This document shows positions 52,167 through 60,729 of a DNA stretch of 64,000 bases, one piece after another; position 1 is the first letter of the stretch, and each line of letters opens with the position of its first letter. Location: the NCBI RefSeq assembly GCF_025352645.1, contig NZ_JANXSO010000128.1:1-64000 (forward strand). The letters are read 5' to 3'. The notes under the pieces are model-generated. The model saw nothing but the letters and a program-made list of their open reading frames with translations, did no database searches and had not been told where the DNA came from. Source of the stretch: Iodobacter sp. (GTDB lineage Bacteria; Pseudomonadota; Gammaproteobacteria; Burkholderiales; Chitinibacteraceae). Both the position numbers and the translations under genes were made by a program.

Positions 52167-52783
52167 TGTTAGTTCAATTTTCTGCGGCGCAAGGCCCAGA
52201 CGAATGCCAATTGGCCGTAGCCAAAGTACTTAAACAATTTCTGCTTGAAGCGGTACAGGCCAAGCTGGTGGTTGATGTGCTGGAGCAAGAGCGGGGGGAT
52301 AAATGGGGTAACTATCGCTCGCTGCTATTAAGCGTGGATGGGGATGGCGCAGAAAGCTTAATCCAGCAATGGGAAGGCAGTATTCAGTGGATTTGCACCA
52401 GCCCCTACCGCCCCAAACATCTGCGTAAAAACTGGTTTATTGGCGTGTTTCGCTGTGCAGTGCAGGATGGCGATGTATTGAGTGAAATCCGCTTTGAAAC
52501 CACGCGTTCATCCGGCCCAGGTGGCCAGCATGTGAACAAAACAGAATCAGCCGTGCGGGCAACGCATATCGCAACCGGGATCACGGTGAAAGTGCAAACT
52601 GAACGCAGCCAGCACGCCAATAAACGGTTGGCTGAGCTACTGATTGCGCATCGTTTAGCGTGCCGTACCAAAGAGTACCTCGGTGCGCTGCGTGCAGAGC
52701 GACGCCTACAGCATTACCAGATTGAGCGCGGTAGCCCGAAGCGTATTTTTAAAGGTGAGAAGTTTGAATGCACCATAACTTAG
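52163..52783 (+). CDS. prfH: Peptide chain release factor homologue PrfH
   Basis: Class-I release-factor-like protein of 206 residues without codon-recognition domain. The catalytic GGQ is at 120-122 in SSGPGGQHVNKTESAV, the peptidyl-tRNA hydrolysis loop, and VQTERSQHANKRLAELLI follows as in PrfH and PrfA/B domain 3. Start at 52163 overlaps the rtcB stop by 4 bases; a GTG nine bases earlier is possible. Works on ribosomes with cleaved 16S rRNA so that the partner RtcB2 can seal the break. Confidence 0.94.
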   Translation: MMLVQFSAAQGPDECQLAVAKVLKQFLLEAVQAKLVVDVLEQERGDKWGNYRSLLLSVDGDGAESLIQQWEGSIQWICTSPYRPKHLRKNWFIGVFRCAVQDGDVLSEIRFETTRSSGPGGQHVNKTESAVRATHIATGITVKVQTERSQHANKRLAELLIAHRLACRTKEYLGALRAERRLQHYQIERGSPKRIFKGEKFECTIT

Positions 52784-52835
52784 CGTGATTGCACTGCAAG
52801 ACGACGCGGGTATTTAAGATGATCGGCCTCTGGGT

Positions 52836-53117
52836 TTGAAGCCGAGGGCTGATTTCTTAATCAGACTAGGTATCGCTGTTGAAATAGCCATTATCACAGG
52901 TCTAAACAGGCGTGCTGAAGAAAAAACCTCAAGAGAAAAACACTGGAAGGACATGTGTGAAGCTGTAATCTTTCATGATTGCAGGCCAAATGAGGCGGCA
53001 TGCTTATTTGTTCATTATTCATTGTTGATTTTTATCTTGGTTGGCGCTTATGCACTCTGTAAGATGCTGTTCTTGTATTGTTTGTTAAAAAATAATGACT
53101 TGGAGTCATTGCGATGA
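52836..53117 (+). CDS. Small two-helix membrane protein upstream of helicase
   Basis: Unrecognised protein of up to 93 residues, beginning at a TTG (no better start is in frame before 52953). Hydrophobic stretches at about 8-22 (LIRLGIAVEIAIITGL) and 62-84 (LLIFILVGAYALCKMLFLYCLL) flank a polar middle with EEKTSREKHWKDMC. Its stop overlaps the start of the helicase gene (ATGA at 53114-53117), which suggests coupled translation and a functional link, for instance a membrane anchor or a toxin-like effector of the same system. Start uncertain. Confidence 0.5.
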   Translation: MKPRADFLIRLGIAVEIAIITGLNRRAEEKTSREKHWKDMCEAVIFHDCRPNEAACLFVHYSLLIFILVGAYALCKMLFLYCLLKNNDLESLR

Positions 53118-56100
53118 CCATCAAAATTGACGTGATAGTAAGCACAAAGCTCGGTTTTGCTTCTCAGCAAAATGCGGTGCCAGTACTTCGCGAATTAGAG
53201 ATCAGCAATAATGGGGAATCTGATTACGATGGCCTCACCTTAGTTTTGACGGCATCGCCCGCTTTTCTTGAAGCCAAAACATGGAAAATTGATCGCTTGC
53301 CCAAAGGCGATAGTCTGCATATCACTGACCGTGATTTAAAGCTCAATGCCGCATACTTGGCCGATTTGACTGAGAGCTTAAAGGGTGAGCTTAAACTAAG
53401 CCTCTGCTATGCCGACCAAACTCTGGCGACAGAGACGTTTGACATTGAAATTCTTGCTAACAATGAATGGGGTGGCGCTGGCGTGATGCCAGAACTGCTC
53501 GCTGTGTTTGCGATGCCAAATGATCCTGCTGTGGATCGGCTATTAAAATCGGCATCCGACGTATTGCGCAAAGCGGGCAAGAAAGATTCGATTGATGGTT
53601 ATTCAGGCCAGTCCAGAACTAGAACTTGGGAGCTAACATCGGCGCTTTGGTCATCCGTTTGTGGTTTGAGGCTGAGCTATGCTTTGCCGCCGTCTAGTTT
53701 TGAAATGCAAGGGCAAAAGATAAGAACCCCCAGCAAAATTATGGATGGTGGTGTCGCAACTTGCTTAGATACTGCGTTACTTTTCGCTGCGTTAGCGGAG
53801 CAAGCTGGCCTTAACCCTTTGCTGCTGCTCACGAAAGGGCATGCCTTTGTCGGGGTGTGGCTTCAACCACAAGAGTTTTCACAGCTGATTACAGATGAAG
53901 CATCTGCCGTCCGCAAGCGGATTGAGTTGAATGAACTTCTGGTTTTCGAGACCACATTAGCAACGCAAGCAATTGCCCCTAGTTTTAGTCAGGCGGTTGA
54001 AGCTGCAAAACGGCAGATCAATGATGAAGATTTCATCATGGCGATTGATTTGCGGCGTGCGCGTATGCAGCGCATTCGGCCTTTGGCTTTATCGGGCCAA
54101 CGTTTTCAATTTGATCAGTCGGTTGCTGAAAAGCCAGCATCGATTGATGCGTTGGAAGAGGCTCCATTACTGCCTAGTTTTGATGTTGAAATTCAAATTG
54201 AACCTGATAGCCCTGCTAGCAAACTTAATCTTTGGCAGCGCAAATTACTGGATTTAACGACACGTAATCGCTTGCTGCATTTACCCGACAGCGCGAAGTG
54301 TGTGCGTTTGATTTGCCCTGATCCTGCAAAGCTCGAAGATATATTGGCAGATGGAAAACGAATTCGCGTAGTTGCCATGCCTGATCTAGAGGCTGGTGGT
54401 CGCGACCCAGCACTATACGAGCAACAAAACCGCGAAAATTTACGCGATGAATACGCTCGCTCTGCTCTAAATAGGAACGAAGTTCTCGGTACGCTTGAAA
54501 AAGCCAAGCTGGATAGCGCTTTGGTGGATTTATATCGCACTGCGCGTAGTGATCTGGATGAAGGCGGAGCAAATACGCTCTTTTTAGCTATCGGCTTATT
54601 AAAATGGAAAAAGTCTGCCGATGATCCAAAATCCTACTCGGCACCACTCATCTTACTGCCAATCAAACTAGAAAGAAAAAGTGCGCTATCCGGCGTCACC
54701 ATGAGCATGCTCGATGAAGAGCCGCGTTTTAATCTGACTTTGTTAGAGTTGTTGAGGCATGATTTTGAATTAAATATCCTAGGCCTCGATGGTGTACTTC
54801 CTGCCGATGAAAGTGGCATTGACGTTGAAGGGATTTGGAACACGGTGCGCCGTGCCGTTCGGGATATTCCTGGTTTCGAGGTGACGCACGAATTGGTGTT
54901 AGGCACATTCTCATTTGCCAAATACCTGATGTGGAAGGATCTGAGTGATCGCTCTGAGCAATTACTAAAAAGCCCATTGGTGAAGCATTTGCTTGAGCGC
55001 CAAGCCGAAGGTAGCGATGGCATTGCCTACAATGATTTTCCGCGAGCCGAAGAGCTGGACCAAAAAGTTACGCCAGCCCAGTTGTTTACGCCGCTGCCTG
55101 CCGATTCGTCGCAATTGGCGGCCGTGGTGGCATCAACGGCAGGGCATAGCTTTGTTTTAGATGGGCCACCCGGAACGGGTAAGTCGCAAACGATTGCCAA
55201 TATGATTGCCCACAATCTAGCGCTGGGTCGTCGCGTTTTGTTTGTTGCTGAAAAAATGGCCGCGCTTGATGTGGTTTATCGGCGCTTGGAAGAAAAAGGC
55301 CTTGGCGAGTTTTGCCTTGAATTGCATTCGAGCAAGACTTCAAAAATTAGCGTTTTGCAACAACTAGAGCGAGCGTGGGATACGCGCGAATTATTGTCAG
55401 CAGAGGAATGGTCTACCGAGGCAGCTCAGGTTCAGCGATTGCGCGATAAATTAAATGGCGTAGTGAGATTGTTGCATAAGCGCTGGCCGAACGGGCTTTC
55501 TGTTCATCAGGCTATGGGGCGTGTTATTCATCATGGCTCGTCTGCAATACCGCGCCTTAACTGGCCTAATGGCACAAGTCATGATCTGCTTGCAATGACA
55601 CAACTACGGGATGTGGCTCGCCGCTTGGATCTAAATAGTTCAGCAGGGCAAGCATTCTCCACTAGCTTTAAATTATTATCGCAAACCGATTGGTCAAATG
55701 GCTGGCAAGAGTCGCTGGTTGCCGCTTCGCGTGAATTGTCTACCGCGATTATTGAACTGAACGAAGCTCAAGCAAACTTCATTAAAGCAAGCCAACTGCC
55801 GCTAAAAGCAAACCAACACAACGAGATTGCTCGAATCATCATCTTCGCAGAGGTCCTAGAGAAAACACATGGTGTTGATCTGGCATTTGCATTTTCGGTC
55901 AACGCCACGGCAAAAGTGACGGCTGCTCGCCAGGCAATGGCGCTGATGAGTGAATATCGCAAACTTGAACCCGCATTATCCTTGGTTTACTCGGTAGAAG
56001 CCTGCCGCCGAATTAATCTGGAACAGATGGAACGCAACTGGATTGATGCGACCAGTAAATTCTGGTTTTTAGCCAGTTTCGCGAAGAAAAAGGTTGCGCG

Positions 56101-58384
56101 CCAATTAGCCGCAGAAGGTGGATGTGTTGGTTTTCCAGATGTCGTTGCCGATTTAGCAAAATTGCAGCAGCTCAAAGCACTGCTGAGTGAGCTAGATAAA
56201 CTAAGTATTGAATTGCAGGGTATTCCTGGCTGGGCATCTTTAAATAGCAATATTCCGCAGATGGATGCTGCTCTACTGTTGAATGACAACTTGCGCTCAG
56301 GCATAAGCGGCATGGCGCAATCACCCGAGCATGCTGTTGAACTTCGTAGTGCAACGGCCAGATTGGTGGTCGAAGCGAATGAGCTTTTGGGGGCAGATGG
56401 CGTAATTATCTCTGCGCTCAATCGGTTCAAATCAGCCTTCACACGTTTAACGCATGGGCTTGAGCGCTTCAAATCACTGAGCACCACCGCCGAAACCCAT
56501 CCCGCCGAAATTAATGCAGATCTAGCTAGCCTTCACGATATGGCGGATGCCATCTGCAAACTGGAAATGCAGCTTAAATCTTGGTGTGATTGGTGCCGTG
56601 TTCGGCATGAAGCACAAGAGTTAGGTTTAAAACCATTGGCTGATGTCGTGGCAGAGAATGCGCTGCTTGTTGGTGGCGCTTTAGAGGCATTTGAAACCGC
56701 TTATGCACGTTGGTTTGCAAGCCAAGTGATTGATGCAGAGCCATTGCTGCGTAATTTTGTGTCTGCTGAGCACATGAGTGATATCGAAGCTTACCGTCAG
56801 GCCGAAGATCATTTGTCTAAATTGTCGGTTCGCTATGTGCGCGCCAAACTATGCGGCTTGATTCCATCGAAAAATGATACGGGCAAGCAGGGCGGTTTTG
56901 CCATTCTCAAGCATGAGTTGCAAAAGTCGCGCCGCCATAAACCTGTGCGTCAATTGGCCGTTGAAATGGGCGATGCCATGCAGAAACTGGCTCCTTGTAT
57001 GCTGATGAGCCCGTTGTCGATTGCGCAATATTTGCCCGCTGATTTAGCTTTGTTTGATCTGGTCATTTTCGATGAGGCTTCACAGATTGCGCCATGGGAT
57101 GCGATTGGCTCAATCGCTCGCGGCAAGCAAGTCGTGATTGCAGGTGATCCACGACAAATGCCACCAACCAGTTTCTTTAATCGCGGCGCTTCTGCATCGG
57201 AAGACGACACCGAAGACGACATGGAAAGCATCTTGGACGAATGCTTGGGTGCTGGTATTCCTAGCCACAGTTTGAGCTGGCATTACCGCAGTCGGCACGA
57301 GAGCTTGATCGCTTTTTCCAATCACCGTTATTACGACAGTAAGTTGATTACCTTCCCAGCACCAGAAACACGTGCCAGCGCCGTTGAGTGGCGATATGTC
57401 GATGGTGTTTATGCGAAAGGTAAAGGGCGCACTAATCAGGCCGAAGCACAGGCGATGGTCGCGGAGACCGTACGCCGTCTCACCGATCCGCAATTTATAG
57501 CGCAAGGCCTAAGTATTGGCATCATTACGCTCAATAGCGATCAGCAGACCTTGGTTACCAATTTGCTTGATCTAGCGCGCCAGAAACATCCTGAAATTGA
57601 ACCGTTTTTCCAAGAAGGCCTCGCCGAGCCAGTAGTGGTAAAAAACTTGGAAACCGTGCAGGGTGACGAGCGCGATTTGATCATGCTGGGGATAGGTTAC
57701 GGCCCTACGGAGCCAGGTTCAAAAACGATGTCGATGAACTTTGGCCCTTTGAATAAAGAAGGCGGCTGGCGGCGTCTGAATGTGGCGGTTACGCGTGCGC
57801 GGCGTGAAATGCTGGTGTTTACGTCCTTTGATTCATCTATGGTCGATCTAAACCGAACCAGCGCTCGCGCTGTCCGTGATTTGAAACATTTTATTGAATT
57901 TGCCAACCGTGGCCCACGCGCCTTGGCCGAGGCGGTTCAAGGCTCGGTGGGCAGCTATGATTCGCCATTTGAAGAAGCCGTTGCTGATGGCTTGCGTCGC
58001 AAAGGTTGGAAAGTTGTACCGCAAATTGGCGTATCACGTTTCCGGATTGATCTGGGTATTGTGCATCCAGATCGCCTTGGCGATTACTTGTTGGGCGTTG
58101 AATGCGATGGCGCAACGTATCACAGTGCTGCCACGGCGCGGGACCGAGATAAAGTGCGCAGCGCCATTCTGCAAGGATTGGGCTGGAAATTACTGCGGGT
58201 GTGGTCAACCGATTGGTGGATCGATAAAGAGGGCGCATTAGAGCGGCTGCATGCTGCAATCATCGCTCAACTTGAAGTATCGCGCGCAGCACCATTGCCA
58301 ACTTTTACAGCAGCAGCCCCAATCATCGCAGAGTCTCAGCTTGAGCAGGATATCCCTGAAAAGGGAGTATCTCAACTATCCTGA
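53114..58384 (+). CDS. Transglutaminase-like / DUF4011 / SF1 helicase / nuclease
   Basis: Giant protein of 1756 residues. Seen in order: a beta-sandwich-like N-terminus (1-115), a transglutaminase-like domain with Cys217 (GGVATCLDTALLFAAL) and His243 (TKGHAFVGVW), a DUF4011 region (LNLWQRKLLDLTTRNRLLHL at about 375), an SF1 UPF1-like helicase with Walker A GPPGTGKS (684-691), a long coiled-coil insertion, Walker B VIFDEASQ (Asp1320-Glu1321), AGDPRQMPPT, and motif VI VAVTRARREM, and finally an MTES_1575/Vsr-like nuclease (RIDLGIVHP with Asp1646; GVECDGATYH with Glu1663 and Asp1665). Helicase-nuclease proteins of this kind are catalogued as anti-phage defence candidates (for example Hhe-type, from memory). 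The transglutaminase-like part is probably a cysteine protease or a binding fold. Confidence 0.88.
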   Translation: MTIKIDVIVSTKLGFASQQNAVPVLRELEISNNGESDYDGLTLVLTASPAFLEAKTWKIDRLPKGDSLHITDRDLKLNAAYLADLTESLKGELKLSLCYADQTLATETFDIEILANNEWGGAGVMPELLAVFAMPNDPAVDRLLKSASDVLRKAGKKDSIDGYSGQSRTRTWELTSALWSSVCGLRLSYALPPSSFEMQGQKIRTPSKIMDGGVATCLDTALLFAALAEQAGLNPLLLLTKGHAFVGVWLQPQEFSQLITDEASAVRKRIELNELLVFETTLATQAIAPSFSQAVEAAKRQINDEDFIMAIDLRRARMQRIRPLALSGQRFQFDQSVAEKPASIDALEEAPLLPSFDVEIQIEPDSPASKLNLWQRKLLDLTTRNRLLHLPDSAKCVRLICPDPAKLEDILADGKRIRVVAMPDLEAGGRDPALYEQQNRENLRDEYARSALNRNEVLGTLEKAKLDSALVDLYRTARSDLDEGGANTLFLAIGLLKWKKSADDPKSYSAPLILLPIKLERKSALSGVTMSMLDEEPRFNLTLLELLRHDFELNILGLDGVLPADESGIDVEGIWNTVRRAVRDIPGFEVTHELVLGTFSFAKYLMWKDLSDRSEQLLKSPLVKHLLERQAEGSDGIAYNDFPRAEELDQKVTPAQLFTPLPADSSQLAAVVASTAGHSFVLDGPPGTGKSQTIANMIAHNLALGRRVLFVAEKMAALDVVYRRLEEKGLGEFCLELHSSKTSKISVLQQLERAWDTRELLSAEEWSTEAAQVQRLRDKLNGVVRLLHKRWPNGLSVHQAMGRVIHHGSSAIPRLNWPNGTSHDLLAMTQLRDVARRLDLNSSAGQAFSTSFKLLSQTDWSNGWQESLVAASRELSTAIIELNEAQANFIKASQLPLKANQHNEIARIIIFAEVLEKTHGVDLAFAFSVNATAKVTAARQAMALMSEYRKLEPALSLVYSVEACRRINLEQMERNWIDATSKFWFLASFAKKKVARQLAAEGGCVGFPDVVADLAKLQQLKALLSELDKLSIELQGIPGWASLNSNIPQMDAALLLNDNLRSGISGMAQSPEHAVELRSATARLVVEANELLGADGVIISALNRFKSAFTRLTHGLERFKSLSTTAETHPAEINADLASLHDMADAICKLEMQLKSWCDWCRVRHEAQELGLKPLADVVAENALLVGGALEAFETAYARWFASQVIDAEPLLRNFVSAEHMSDIEAYRQAEDHLSKLSVRYVRAKLCGLIPSKNDTGKQGGFAILKHELQKSRRHKPVRQLAVEMGDAMQKLAPCMLMSPLSIAQYLPADLALFDLVIFDEASQIAPWDAIGSIARGKQVVIAGDPRQMPPTSFFNRGASASEDDTEDDMESILDECLGAGIPSHSLSWHYRSRHESLIAFSNHRYYDSKLITFPAPETRASAVEWRYVDGVYAKGKGRTNQAEAQAMVAETVRRLTDPQFIAQGLSIGIITLNSDQQTLVTNLLDLARQKHPEIEPFFQEGLAEPVVVKNLETVQGDERDLIMLGIGYGPTEPGSKTMSMNFGPLNKEGGWRRLNVAVTRARREMLVFTSFDSSMVDLNRTSARAVRDLKHFIEFANRGPRALAEAVQGSVGSYDSPFEEAVADGLRRKGWKVVPQIGVSRFRIDLGIVHPDRLGDYLLGVECDGATYHSAATARDRDKVRSAILQGLGWKLLRVWSTDWWIDKEGALERLHAAIIAQLEVSRAAPLPTFTAAAPIIAESQLEQDIPEKGVSQLS

Positions 58385-58517
58385 CACAGGGGGAATACGA
58401 GCACTGATAATTCATTGCCCTAAAAGTTACTGGTTGGTATATATTGTTACTTATTAGTATCTATGGTGTCTTCCATGATGAAAACAATCTCGATGACTTG
58501 CATAGTGACAACAATAC

Positions 58518-58661
58518 ATGGCTCACCATAAACGCAATTTGCCGCAAAAGAGCTGTCCTGTTTGTATGCGGCCCTTTTTTTGGCGCAAGAAGTGGGAGCA
58601 AAACTGGGAAGCAGTCAAATACTGTAGTGTGCGCTGCGCGAAGCGCAAAGGCTCGATATGA
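58518..58661 (+). CDS. DUF2256 zinc-ribbon protein, 47 residues
   Basis: Very short gene: [37 protein letters not shown] and [10 protein letters not shown]. Two CxxC-like pairs (CPVC and CSVRC) and W-R-K-K-W form the DUF2256 signature, a probable zinc ribbon. It overlaps the start of the photolyase gene by 4 bases (ATGA), and DUF2256 is known to travel with cryptochrome/photolyase-related genes, which argues for a shared function. No Shine-Dalgarno of note. Confidence 0.88.
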   Translation: MAHHKRNLPQKSCPVCMRPFFWRKKWEQNWEAVKYCSVRCAKRKGSI

Positions 58662-60193
58662 CCATCTTGCGATTAATTTTGGGTGACCAGCTCAATATCC
58701 GTCATAGCTGGTTTAGTGAGGCCGAGCGCGGGCGTGCTGATGTGCTGTATGTGCTGATGGAGCTGCGTAGCGAGACCGACTACGCTTGGCATCATGCGCA
58801 AAAGGTATTGGGTATTTTTGCTGCGATGCGCGGACTTGCCAAGGCTTTGCAAAACGCAGGTTGCCGCGTGCGGTATATCAAAATTGGCGATGCTGATAAT
58901 CGCCAAGATTTTATCAGCAACTTGCTTGCTTTGATTGAAACCGAGCAAATCACGCAATTAGAGCGCCAACAAGCGGATGAGTATCGGCTAGAAAGCCAAC
59001 TTTTAGCTGCCGAAGCACGGCTTGGTATTCCCGTCTTTGTGGTGGATAGCGAGCATTTCCTTGCTGATCGGGCTGCCATCAGTGCGCAATTTGCCCAGAA
59101 AATCCCCCGTATGGAGTTTTTTTACCGTACTTTGCGCAAGCAATATCAAATTTTGCTGGATGCCGAAGGCCAACCCGTTGGCGGGCAATGGAATTTTGAT
59201 CAAGACAATCGCAAACGCTGGAACGGCCAACCTGCCGCACCCGCTTGGCCTCAATACGGCACCGATTTAAGCGATTTGTGGCAAGAGATTGCCGCTGCTG
59301 GCGTTAAAACCATCGGCCAAGCCCAAGCCCAAGCGTTTCCTTGGCCGCTAACGCGGGCTCAGGCTAAGCACGCACTGGCCACCTTTATCGACAATGCTCT
59401 GCCGCACTTTGGCGCTTACCAAGACGCGATGAGCACCGCATCACCGACTTTATTTCATGCTGGGCTATCATTTGCGCTCAATTTAAAGCTGCTGCATCCA
59501 CTGGAGGTGATCAACGCGGCTTTGGCTGAGTACGAGGCAGGACGTGTTTCGCTCTCAACCGTTGAAGGCTTTGTGCGGCAAATTTTAGGCTGGCGCGAGT
59601 TTGTGCGCGGCGTGTATTGGGCGCGGATGCCCAACTATGGGCAGCTTAATGAATTAAACCATCAGCGTCGTTTGCCCAACTGGTACTGGGATGGCAATAC
59701 TAAAATGAATTGCGCCAAACACGCCATCGGGCAATCTTTGCAACTGGGCTACGCGCATCACATTCAACGGCTGATGATTACGGGCAATTTTGCTTTGTTG
59801 GCTGGGATTGCCCCCGACGACGTGGATGCGTGGTATTTGGGGATTTATGTCGATGCGTTCGAATGGGTGGAGATGCCCAATACGCGTGGCATGAGCCAAT
59901 ACGCCGATGGTGGTCTACTGGGCAGCAAGCCGTATGCGGGCTCGGCCAGCTATATTAATAAAATGAGTGACTACTGCAAAAGTTGTTGTTACCAGCCCAA
60001 ATTACGCCACGGTGAAGGCGCATGCCCATTTAATAGCTTGTATTGGCATTTTCACGCTCGCCACGCTACGCGGCTAGAAAAAAATCCTCGTCTTGGGATG
60101 ACTTATCAAACGTGGCGCAAAATGCCAGAAGACGAAAAAACGGCGACCTTAGCGCAGGCGGAGCTGTATTTGCAGCGGCTGAATGAATTGTAA
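58658..60193 (+). CDS. Fe-S cryptochrome/photolyase (FeS-BCP, (6-4) type)
   Basis: Flavoprotein of 511 residues related to Agrobacterium PhrB, a (6-4) photolyase with lumazine antenna and a [4Fe-4S] cluster. Begins [16 protein letters not shown] as in deoxyribodipyrimidine photolyase-related proteins. Cluster cysteines can be placed at 352 (MNCAKHAIG), 440 and 443 (DYCKSCCYQ) and 456 ([10 protein letters not shown]), the same spacing as 350/438/441/454 of PhrB. FAD region: [19 protein letters not shown] and [21 protein letters not shown]. Repairs UV-induced (6-4) photoproducts, by homology. Coupled to the DUF2256 gene. Confidence 0.93.
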   Translation: MTILRLILGDQLNIRHSWFSEAERGRADVLYVLMELRSETDYAWHHAQKVLGIFAAMRGLAKALQNAGCRVRYIKIGDADNRQDFISNLLALIETEQITQLERQQADEYRLESQLLAAEARLGIPVFVVDSEHFLADRAAISAQFAQKIPRMEFFYRTLRKQYQILLDAEGQPVGGQWNFDQDNRKRWNGQPAAPAWPQYGTDLSDLWQEIAAAGVKTIGQAQAQAFPWPLTRAQAKHALATFIDNALPHFGAYQDAMSTASPTLFHAGLSFALNLKLLHPLEVINAALAEYEAGRVSLSTVEGFVRQILGWREFVRGVYWARMPNYGQLNELNHQRRLPNWYWDGNTKMNCAKHAIGQSLQLGYAHHIQRLMITGNFALLAGIAPDDVDAWYLGIYVDAFEWVEMPNTRGMSQYADGGLLGSKPYAGSASYINKMSDYCKSCCYQPKLRHGEGACPFNSLYWHFHARHATRLEKNPRLGMTYQTWRKMPEDEKTATLAQAELYLQRLNEL

Positions 60194-60260
60194 ACGAGCG
60201 ATCAATTGTGTTAACTCGTGCATTGTCTTATTTATAAACTGATGTCAGTCATAGGACTAT

Positions 60261-60361
60261 TCGTCCACGAAAAACACGCAATGCATGAAAAAAATGGATC
60301 AAACAGAAATGATCTCCCTCTGTTTTTATGATGTTTAGTCAATAAAATAGTTAAATAACGA
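60261..60361 (+). repeat. Left copy of the inverted repeat around CRY-DASH
   Basis: Begins TCGTCCACGAAAAACACG and includes AAAAAATGGATCAAACAG and CCCTCTGTTTTTATGATG, ending in AATAAAATAGTTAAATAAC. The reverse complement of 62358-62459 aligns to it with roughly four of five bases identical over 80-100 bases, by eye. Confidence 0.7.
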
Positions 60362-60506
60362 TTTGATTTAAATAAAATTATTTAAATCAATCAAAGAATA
60401 ATGCTCGTAAGGTATTTGCTTGTGTTGTTTGTGGGCGGTATTTTTTGATCTTGCTGTGTAAGGACTACGCTATCAGTGATCGAGGATGGCGAAGATCCGC
60501 ATCGTC

Positions 60507-60526
60507 ATTCCCACGCAGGCGGGAAT
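60507..60526. repeat. dRS3-like 20-bp repeat
   Basis: ATTCCCACGCAGGCGGGAAT fits the ATTCCC-N8-GGGAAT definition of the neisserial dRS3 element, embedded in the wider CGTCATTCC-GGGAATCCAG intergenic motif seen in many proteobacteria. In Neisseria such sites serve as targets of filamentous-phage and other integrations. Confidence 0.7.
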
Positions 60527-60729
60527 CCAGCTAGGCAATGGATCCCCGACAAAACCCTTGGGGATGACGCTTTTTTAGCTTGCTTAAAATTCAATAAAAT
60601 TTAGCTTGTAGTCCTTAAATAAGTCTAGGTTTTTCGAGGTGCGCTACTCAGGTGGTGGACGGGTTCAAAACGCTTATTGATCTGGGTTGGCCGCATACGC
60701 TGCCCACGCCAAGTAATGAGGATGCCATC

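Larger units (their letters stand above)
60194..60729. other. AT-rich region with repeats before CRY-DASH
   Basis: 536 bases without a gene. They contain the left copy of the inverted repeat, a perfect palindrome GATTTAAATAA-AA-TTATTTAAATC near 60364-60387, a dRS3-like repeat, and a second hairpin with ATCCCCGAC / TTGGGGAT near 60541-60566. Promoter of the CRY-DASH gene should be in the right half. Confidence 0.45.

Noticed and set aside
60652..60729. 26-residue N-terminal extension of CRY-DASH
   Set aside because: It does not resemble the family, and a GTG with GAGG upstream lies exactly where CRY-DASH proteins begin.
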